Part shown: piece by piece, positions 56,571-64,000 of the stretch | Position numbering within the stretch: the stretch's first letter is position 1 | How the letters are laid out: the number at the start of each line of letters is the position of its first letter | From: Papilionanthe hookeriana x Papilionanthe teres | Taxonomy: Eukaryota > Streptophyta > Magnoliopsida > Asparagales > Orchidaceae | Length of the DNA: 64,000 nucleotides | Assembly: GCA_022702705.1 (NCBI GenBank) | Contig: CM040423.1 | Span: 119,221,738-119,285,737, forward strand | Direction of reading: 5' to 3' | Made by a program: the position numbers and the translations under genes | Notes under the pieces: generated by a model | Told to the model about the DNA's origin: nothing | Seen by the model: the letters and a program-made list of their open reading frames with translations, nothing else | Databases searched by the model: none

Positions 56571-58989
56571 GGAGACGGTGGAGGGCCTCCCAGGGGGGTT
56601 TAAGGCTGGGGATCAGTTGCTCTGGTGAGGAGAAGAAGAGCTATGCTATCCATTTGGGTTGAGACAAGTCAGCAAGGGAGAATTGAATTTTTTGGCTCCT
56701 CCCAAGGTCTCGGCCATGGTGTTTTCCGGTGGCCTGGTGGCTGGCATGCCAGGCACTGGTCACCATGTTGTTCAGGGTCAGAGCTGGGGTTTAGTGCAGT
56801 CAATTAGCCATGGACATGTGTAAAGGAGTTTGATTTAAATGGAATGGGAGAAGGTTCATTTTGGCTTGGTTTGGTTCAACTCATGCATTTGGGCTAGGTT
56901 CACCATCCAAGGCTTGACCTTGGGCTGAGGGAGAATCATTTGGGTCGACTTGAATTGGGGTAGTGAAGTCCCCATCCATGGTGAGGTGGCTAAGCATGGT
57001 ATAGTGTGTGACATGCTTAAGGTAAAAAAAGGTTTAAGGGAGGTTTAAGAAAGAACCCCCTCTTCTTGCCATAAATGGACTAATAACAAGTCAAAGCCCT
57101 CATGGCTTCATGTTGCTTGAGAATGGCTTGTTCATGGCTTGCCTATGGCTTAGGATAAAGCTTGGTCAATTTCATAAAAATGGATTTTAAGGATTTTGGA
57201 TATTTTTGTGGAAAGTTGGATGAAGCTTTATTTAGAATTATTTGATCATTGGATTAGGACTTAGGGATGATTTTAATTGAGTGAGGATGAGATGAGATTG
57301 TAGTGTGGGCTTTAGGATGGGTTTGGGTTTTTTTTTTTAATTTGGTAAAGAAGGGCTTTTAAAATGGTTTAAGGGAATGGGCTTTTAGGTTAGAAAATGG
57401 TCTTTTGAAGAGAAAAATTTGCAATGGGCCATGCCAAATAAATGTTGAGTTTTGTCTAAGGATGTGTCATGATTGATTTGAAACAAATTTGGAGTGGTTT
57501 GGGCTTGAATTGGGTTGGATTTGGGTTCATTTGGTAAAGGGGTTAATGTAGGTCAAATTGGGCTAATTTGGGCCAATGTTGGGCTAGGGTAGAAATTTAT
57601 GTAAAATTAATGTTGGGAAATATTTATGGGAGTGTTTCAAAGAGGTTTCAACTTTTGTTGGGATTGGATTTTGGGGTTTAGGTCTATTTGGGTTAAGTTT
57701 GGGTCTAGGTCAAAATTGGGCTTTTTGGTTTTGGGTTGAATTTGAGTGGGGTTTGGGTTAAAATTTTGGGCAAATTATGTTAGTTTTTTGTTTGTGGGGA
57801 TGTTAGGGAAGGTTTAGAAAAGATTTGGGGTTAATTGGAGTTGAATTGGGTTAGGTTGGGCTAAGTTTGGGTCATTGGTCCAAATTGGGCTTTAAGGTCA
57901 AAAGTGAAATTGGATTCAAATGTCAATCAAATTGGGCTTAGATTTAGTCTAGATAGGTGTTGGGGATGTTGAATTGAAGTTTAGAATTGAATTGGACCAA
58001 AATTTGGGTCAATTGGGTAGGTTTGGTTTGACATTGGGTTCACTTTGGGCTAAAATGGGTCAAATTGGGGATTTTGACAAAAGTGGGGTAAATTGACAAA
58101 ATTTGCCCAGGGTGTAGTTGAACAAAATGAAATTGGGAATATTTGGGATTTTTTGGAATTTTCTGGGAATTTGCTGAAGTTTTTGGATTTTTGGGTCAAG
58201 AGGGGCATTTTGGGTATTTAGAAGGTATTGGGGTATTTTTGGAATTTTTGGTATATTTGGCTATGGATTATCAATTTGAGTGATGTGGGAATGTTCAAGG
58301 TTAATTTTGGGAAATTTTTGGATGACTTGAAGAATTTTGGAAAATTTGGGTAATTTCAAGGGTTTCGGGTAGGGTAGGGTAGGCTAGGCGGGTCTGGGGT
58401 CCCGGGGGTCAAAAATTAAAAATTTGGAAAATTGGAGATTAAGTGAATGTAAGTGGAATGAAATCATTTTGGTTGAGCCATGAAGCCATATGAAGCCTAT
58501 ATGAGCCATGAAGCCATATGAAGCCTATATGAGCCATGAGAGGATTCATTTGAGGCATTCACTATGTTGTTCCTAACCCTCTTAGCCATGGGCTTAGGGG
58601 TTAAGGACCATCCATGTGAATCTCCTGCATGAGTCAGGAGGTCAAGTTGGGTATAGGTGTGGTTTTAGGAAGTGTGTGAAAGTGTAGTGTATAAGTGTAG
58701 TGTGTGTATAAGTCAGCCCTCACTAGACCAGGCCACCGAGGCAGGTCTCAAGGTCGAAGAGTCCTATAGGAACTCATCCTTTAAACTTCCACATTTGATT
58801 TCAACCCTCTAGGTAATTAGGGGTCAACAATCGAAGTTTGTGGAGTTTGCGGGGAGTTAAGAAGTGGTTTGAATTTCTAGGTGGTGGGTCCCAATTCTAA
58901 TCCTCTAGGATAGTCAAAGGAAAAGCCTAAGGCTAGATCCTAAGTACTAAAAAGAAGAAGAGAAGACCTCATCAAAAATGAGGTCAACA

Positions 58990-58994
58990 GTAAC
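58990..58994. repeat. Right target-site duplication (GTAAC)
   Basis: This is an exact copy of 51435-51439. Confidence 0.9.
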
Positions 58995-59503
58995 AATCTT
59001 GCAAAAATAAAATAGTGCCATGCTTTAGAAATACCATTTAACTTGGAGGATTTGAAGTTTACCCTTTTTTCGTTCCTGATCTTCCAATATCCAGTACCGT
59101 CAGTCAAATAAGCACAGATCATATCCAAATCTCCCTCAGATGGAGATATTCCAGAATAGTGGCACTCTATAGTCAGTGGCAGGCCATAAAATACATTATT
59201 CTTTTAGGAGTAAATCCTACTCCAACATCTCTGACAAAAACTTCATAATCTTCGGCATCCAGAAAATTCACATAAAGCTCTCGAACTATAAGGATAACAG
59301 CAACAGCAGTGAAATAATAGAATCGTTGTCAGTTGTGTGCAACGATAGTGTTTTCAATCATCTCCCCCGGATGATAGAAACTTCGCTCTGAAATGAACTT
59401 CCTCGATGTCGTAAATTTGTGGAATCAAAAATTTGAAGCCATAGTAGAAAATTTGTTGCTATCAAAGTTGTCTCGTGCCTTCCCGCGTTTAGATTTCGAA
59501 GCC
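58995..59503 (-). pseudogene. Env-like gene of E5, N-terminal part
   Basis: The sense strand from an ATG at 59503 reads MASKSKRGKARDNFDSNKFS, then ISERSFYHPGEM, LIVRELYVNFLDAEDYEVFV and RDVGVGFTPKRIMYFM. These are blocks of the putative plant transposon protein domain of Athila env-like ORFs (VREFYAN and VRG type blocks). Stops and shifts are present. The gene is cut at 58995 by the solo LTR and continues at 51434. The original product is thought to be a structural or env-like protein of the element; its function is unproven. Confidence 0.75.
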
Positions 59504-60387
59504 ATCTAAACGTGAAAGAAAACAAGAACAAATTTAGGAATAAAAAATTTAAACTCTTTTTAAGATTAGAAAACTTAAAATAAGTTTAAAAATCCAAAGA
59601 AATCACTAAAAATCAATTCTTTTTTTTCAAAATTTAGGTTCTTAGCAAAACCTAGGGAAATCTATGGTGAAAATCGAAAATAAATGGTTTAGAGTGTAGA
59701 TCTGACCTTGAGACAAAGAATTCGAGTGGTTTCGCGCCCAAATCCCTTAATGTTTTGACCTCAAAATGAATTCTAAAAGCTAATTTTCGTGAAAAATGGA
59801 GGAAGAAGAAAGCTTAGGCGTCGATAATGGCTTTTGGGGGTATTTAAGGAATTTTTCGGGTACAGGCCAAACTGGCGCTTAGGTGCCGAATTCTGGCACC
59901 TAAGCGCCGAATTCTGGCGCCTAGGCGCCAGACTCTCCTTTCACTAAAAATTATTTTTAAATTTAATTTTCTACGAAAATTCATAAATTCAACTTCCAAT
60001 TACTCACATTAGAGTAGGGCTTCAGTTTCTAACTTCCAAAACATTTTCCAAAAAATTTTAAAAATTAAATATTAAATCCACCAATCAAACATAGAGTTTA
60101 AATCAAACTTCATTAAATTCCATTTATAATCTTCAATATTGGCTCAATATATTCCCGATAAGTATCATACTTGATTCAAGTTCCTATTACACAATCAAAC
60201 ACAACAATTTCTAAGCAAAAACAACACACATTGAACATGAAAGCAAATACACAAATACAATCAATTCACTACATCGATACAATGACTCAACAAACCAGAT
60301 AATAACGATCTCATTACCAGAATACTTTAATCTTCACAAGGGAAATTGTGTATTCCGCTTGGAAAGAACACTAATGCTCTCGGGAAA
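59504..60387. other. E5 spacer with GC palindromes
   Basis: No gene is seen. At 59871-59933, GGCGCTTAGGTGCC, GGCACCTAAGCGCC and GGCGCCTAGGCGCC occur in tandem, separated by GAATTCT, giving a period of about 23 bp. The rest is AT-rich. Confidence 0.55.
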
Positions 60388-60630
60388 TCAGTAGCCGTCT
60401 TTTTCGTCAATCCACTTTTTCTTTGCATATATTTCAACTTGAGCATCTTGATAAGCCGCAAAATGATCAAATTGAAGTTTCATCTACCATTCTAGATGTT
60501 CAATATGATGAAACATCTCATGAAGATGAACTCCAATGTTTTTAAACTCCGCTTCAAACGTATCCAAGCGACTAGAAATTTTTTCTAAACTTACTGCGAT
60601 GAAACCATTGAAGTAGGGTTGAGGATCCTT
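60388..60630 (-). pseudogene. Small coiled-coil protein of E5, broken
   Basis: The sense reading FNGFIAVSLEKISSRLDTFE, VHLHEMFHHIEHLEW, a stop, then KLQFDHFAAYQDAQVEIYAK and KKWIDEKDGY. It matches the intact E3 frame at 22353-22682. The start codon is lost and one internal stop is present. A GC palindrome cluster (60763-60827) lies upstream, as in E3. Confidence 0.6.
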
Positions 60631-60639
60631 TGAGACTTA

Positions 60640-61140
60640 GTCCCTAGCCTCTTCTCCAAGATTTCTTTGATTGCTTGATGGTTAGGGATGAAGATGGGTT
60701 GATTTAAAGGTGAAAATCGTGTGAAAAATTGAAAATTTTCGGTTTTTGCACGACCCAGTAACCGTGGTGCTTAGGCGCTGGTCCTATTGATACATAGTTT
60801 AACTCGGGCGCTTAGGCACCGAATCTTGGTTCAACTCTGTTTCGCCTAATCGTCAAATTTCAAAGTTTCGTTCTCCAAGATAGGTATATTATACTGGTAA
60901 GAGTAATCTAGACTCAATAACACAAATTGTAAGAAATCACAATGAAGGTTAACTTGATCTCTTTTTTGCTCATATTTAGAATAGAGTGATCCAATTTCTA
61001 AATCTTACATATTTCAAAATAATCTTCAGCTTAAGTCAACAAAGACTTATAAGCATCAAATTTTTCTAAAGTAATATTAAATTAGTCAAGATCGAGGCAT
61101 AACCTTACATTAAAAACATAAAAACACTCAAAACAAAAGA
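60640..61140. other. E5 spacer between integrase block and coiled-coil frame
   Basis: This is AT-rich with no gene. It contains the palindrome cluster 60763-60827 (GTGCTTAGGCGC, GGCGCTTAGGCACC). Confidence 0.5.
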
Positions 61141-61147
61141 TAATTAT

Positions 61148-61190
61148 GGGTTGCCTCCCACAAAGCGCTTGGTTTAACGTCGTCAGCCCG
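61148..61190 (-). promoter_or_regulatory. Highly conserved block after E5 integrase
   Basis: This is the same block as 23118-23160 in E3, identical for about 27 bases including 'gggttgcctcccacaaagcg'. Confidence 0.6.
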
Positions 61191-61204
61191 ACTTAAATAA
61201 ATCT

Positions 61205-62588
61205 TTAATCAGGTTGACTCAATTCATAAGCCTCTTTATAAATCATTTTAATATCTCCCAAATAAGGCTTCAATCTTAATCTATTTACTTTAAAATTTTT
61301 TCCTATTTTGTGGTCTTTAATATCCACAGCTCCATAATGGTATACTTTCTCAATTATATAGGGTCCAATCCATTTAGAACTTAATTTTCTAGAAAGAAGT
61401 TTTAAATGAGAATTAAACAGTAATACTTCTTGTCCAGGCTCAAAAATTTTTCCTGAAATTTTCTTATCATGTAACAACTTCATTTTCTCTTTATAAATCC
61501 TTGCATTTTCATATGATTCATTTTTTTTTCTCTTCCATCTCATTCAATTGCAAAAATCGCTTTTCTCCTGCTTCATTCAAATTAAAATTAAACTCCTTTA
61601 TCGCCCAATAAGCTTTATGTTCAAGTTCAACAGGTAAGTGACAATGTTTACCATAAATAAATCGGTAAGGTGACATTCTAATTGGTGTCTTATAAGCTGT
61701 TCTAAAAGCCCATAATGCAGAATCAAGTCTATCAACCCAATCAGTTCTTTTAGGATTAACAGTCTTCTCTAAAATTCTTTTAATTTCACTGATTGATACG
61801 TCAGTCATTCCACTTGTTTGTGGGTGATAAGCAGTTGCAATTCTATGTTTGATTCCAAATTTTTGTAGTAATGATTAATTTTTTACATTCCTGAAATGAC
61901 TTCCACTATCAGTGATAATTACCTTAGGCATTCCAAAACTTGAAAATATCATTTTCTTTAAGAATTTAGAAACACTTTTGGAATCACAGTATGGTAAAGC
62001 AACAACTTCAATCCACTTTGAAACATAATCAACTGCTAATAAAATATAAATTTTTCCAGATGATGGAACAAATGGTCCCATAAAGTCTAAACCCCATATA
62101 TAAAAAATTTCAACTTCCAATATATAGTTTAAAGGCATTTCATCCTTCCTAGATATATTTCCCATCCTTTGACATCGATCACATATTTTCACATAATGTC
62201 TCACATCTTTAAATAAGGTAGGCCAATAAAATCCAGAATTTAAAATTTTAAATGCAGTTTTATCTATGCCAAAGTGTCCTCCAATATCAGAATCATGACA
62301 TTTTTGAATAATAGCAAAAGTTTCCTCATAAGGTACACATCTTCGAATTATAGAATCTCTTCCAATTTTATATAAATTAGGATCTTCCCAAATAAAATAT
62401 TTAGCATTATATTTAAATTTCTTAAAAAATTTGTTATCCAATTCATAAGGTAAAATATTGCTAACTAAATAGTTAACAATATCAGCATACCAAGGTGTTT
62501 TGCATCCTTGAATAACATATAAAGATTCATCAGGAAATTTCTCATTTTTATTTTCTTCTGAAATAATATGATTTTTAATTCTAGACAA
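61205..62588 (-). pseudogene. Integrase of E5
   Basis: Frame 62588-61875 (237 residues, open) has the RNase H-integrase linker (TPWYADIVNYL) and the zinc-binding HHCC region (CHDSDIGGHFG, CDRCQRMGNIS). It also has the core with its first Asp in WGLDFMGPF and its second in VIITDSGSHF. Frame 61808-61518 continues with SISEIKRILEKTV (catalytic Glu position), WAFRTAYKTP and the polyprotein end. Frame 61543-61205 has the C-terminal domain (LFNSHLKLLSRKLSSKWIGPY). Breaks are at about 61870 and 61530. This is the best preserved integrase in the window. Confidence 0.9.
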
Positions 62589-62945
62589 ATGATCAGCAAT
62601 TTGGTTTTCAGTTCCTTTTCTATCTACTATTTGAAAATCAAATTCTTGTAGAAATAAAACCCATCTTATCAGTCTAGGTTTAGAATCTTTCTTAGATATT
62701 AGATATTTAATAGCAGAATGATCAGTATGAACTATGCATTTAGTACCAAGAAGATAAGGTCTAAATTTATCAAAGGCATATACTATAGCTAGAAGCTACT
62801 TCTCAGTGGTAGTGTAATTTCTTTCTGTTTCAGTGAGAGTTTTACTAGCGTAATATACAACTTTGAAAATCTTCTCATATTTTTGTCCTAATACAGCTCC
62901 AATTGCAAAATCACTTGCATCACACATTAATTCAAAAGATTTATT
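62589..62945 (-). pseudogene. RNase H of E5
   Basis: The sense reading gives YLISKKDSKPRLIRWVLFLQ, EFDFQIVDRKGTENQIADHL and upstream HTDHSAIKYL-like sequence, with a stop near 62797. It follows RT and leads into the integrase frame. Confidence 0.75.
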
Positions 62946-64000
62946 TTAATTAGGTGCAACAATGATAGGTGCAGTTATTAATTTTTCTTTTAGAATATTA
63001 AAAGCGTTAATAGATTCTTTGTTAAATTTAAATTTCACATCTTTTTCCAATAAATGACAAAAAGGTTTAGCAATTTTAGAAAAATCCTTTATGTATCTTC
63101 TATAAAATCTAGCATGACCTAGAAAACTTCTCACATAAGTAACAGTAGTAGGTGGTTGCAATTCAGCAATAATTTTCACTTTCTCTTGATCTACTTCCAT
63201 CCCTTTTTGTGAAACTTTGTGACCAAGTACAATGCATTTGGTGACCATGAATTGACATTTTTCCCAGTTAAGAACTAAGTTTGTTTCTTCACATCTTTTC
63301 AGAACTTTGGAAATGTTTTCCAAACAAGATTCAAAAGAAGTTCCAAAAACTGAAAAATCATCCATGAATATTTCAATTCCATTGTCAATCAAATCACAAA
63401 ATATTGACACCATACATCTTTGAAAAGTTGCAGGTGCATTACATAAACCAAAAGGCATTCTTCTAAAAGCAAAGATTCCAAAAGGACTTGTAAATGTTGT
63501 TTTCTCTTGGTCCTCAGGAGCAATAAGTAATTGATGATAACAAGAATATCCATCCTGAAAACAGAAATATGGGTGTCAAACTAGTTTATCAAGCATTTGA
63601 TCCAAGAAAGGCAAAGGAAAATGATCCTTTTTAGTGGCGTCATTTAATTTCCTATAATCCATACAAATTGGCCATACAGTAACTTGTCTTGTAGGAATTA
63701 ATTCATTTTTATCATTGACAATGACAGTTACATCTCCTTTCTTCGGAACACAATGAATAGGACTTATCCATTGACTATCCGAAATAGGATAAATAATATG
63801 AGCATCTAACCACTTAACAATTTCTTTTTTAATAACCTCTTTCATGATAGGATTTAATCTTCTTTGTGGTTCAATAGTAGGTTTAAAATATTCTTCCATT
63901 AAAATTCTATGCATACAAAAGGAAGGGTTTATTCCTTTTATATCAGTAATAGTCCAACCAAAAGCTTTCTTATAATTCTTTAAAACACCTAGTAATTTTT
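62946..64000 (-). pseudogene. Reverse transcriptase of E5, runs off the right edge
   Basis: Frame 63914-63576 has the fingers (RRLNPIMKEVIKKEIVKWLD, WISPIHCVPKKGD, CMDYRKLNDATKKDHFPLPF). After a stop near 63580, FCFQDGYSCYHQ (Gln where Leu is usual) leads to frame 63458-62946 with RMPFGLCNAPATFQRCM, FMDDF and VLNWEKCQFMV. The thumb is AKPFCHLLEKDVKF. This is the Athila lineage. The part upstream of 63914 is protease-RT linker. Confidence 0.9.

Larger units (their letters stand above)
51440..58989 (-). mobile_element. Solo LTR of family A, 7.55 kb, minus orientation
   Basis: This is a complete LTR from TGTCGGC (51440) to GGTCAACA (58989), flanked by perfect 5-bp duplications GTAAC and with no internal region. 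It splits the env-like gene of E5. On the plus strand, the U5 hairpins are at 51661-51889 (reading sense on the minus strand), the pentanucleotide array at 53560-53905, palindromic modules at 54410-55530, the GC-rich block at 55770-56050, the TATA box at 56563-56570 and the TTGGG-rich block at 57180-58400. It is closest to the other solo LTR, and both are more intact than LTR1-LTR3, so they belong to a younger subfamily. It contains no gene. Confidence 0.92.
47687..64000 (-). mobile_element. Athila-like element E5, split by a solo LTR
   Basis: On the minus strand it has RT, RNase H, integrase, coiled-coil frame, env-like gene (split), 3' UTR and 3' LTR (47687-49468). Its gag and 5' LTR lie beyond the window. 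It was inserted in the gag of E4. A family A element later inserted at GTAAC (51435-51439) in its env-like gene and left a solo LTR. Confidence 0.85.

Noticed and set aside
57180..58400. TTGGG-rich DNA as telomere-like repeat
   Set aside because: No TTTAGGG periodicity; it is the complement of the G-poor U3 block and present in every LTR copy.
59176..59391. Plus-strand 71-residue frame
   Set aside because: It is antisense to the env-like gene of E5, whose domain blocks are clear on the minus strand.
1..64000. tRNA, rRNA or host protein genes
   Set aside because: Nothing beyond primer-site matches to tRNA ends was seen; all recognisable coding sequence belongs to retrotransposons.

Overview
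The window is intergenic DNA from a large, AT-rich plant genome, most likely an angiosperm. It is made almost entirely of nested LTR retrotransposons. I see no host gene, tRNA, rRNA or CRISPR array. The evidence is Ty3/Gypsy pol of two plant lineages (Tat/Ogre-like and Athila-like), plant-type primer-binding sites, 5-bp target duplications and two solo LTRs.

Family A (Tat/Ogre-like) has LTRs of about 7.5 kb that begin TGTTGACC and end GCCGACA in the sense direction. It makes up most of the window. LTR copies lie at 1-1165 plus 8644-11572 (LTR1), 1166-8643 (solo, plus strand), 15036-21498 (LTR2, cut short), 32926-39230 (LTR3) and 51440-58989 (solo, minus strand). Internal regions, all sense on the minus strand, lie at 11573-15035 (E1), 30405-32925 (E2, 5' part) and 39231-47686 (E4, 3' part). 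LTR3 has internal sequence on both sides, so E2 and E4 look like neighbours in a head-to-tail array sharing an LTR.

Family B (Athila-like, LTR about 1.78 kb) is present as E3 (21499-30404), inserted in the gag of E2 and missing its 3' end. It is also present as E5 (47687 to the right edge), inserted in the gag of E4 and itself split by the 51440-58989 solo LTR. E5 carries an Athila env-like gene, and both elements carry a small coiled-coil reading frame between integrase and the env region.

The most unusual content is downstream of pol in family A. E4 and E1 carry a reading frame with an unnamed N-terminal domain (here domain X), a basic RRNKN motif and an AlkB-type 2-oxoglutarate/Fe(II) dioxygenase domain of the plant ALKBH9/ALKBH10 (m6A RNA demethylase) type. 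E1 keeps only this gene between its LTRs. Domain X also occurs in the leading 5' ORF of E2, so one element appears to carry it at both ends. A good 3' splice site lies just before the AlkB reading frame in E4, which suggests expression from a spliced subgenomic RNA.

Non-coding structure is also rich. The U5 has a cluster of four stem-loops kept in all four copies, with paired changes. The LTR contains a series of imperfect palindromes spaced about 155 bp apart. A 17-nt complementarity links the 5' leader to the 3' end. There are 67-bp and 91-bp tandem arrays in the 3' UTR, and recurring GGCGCC-type palindromes in the Athila-like elements. All coding regions are broken to some degree.
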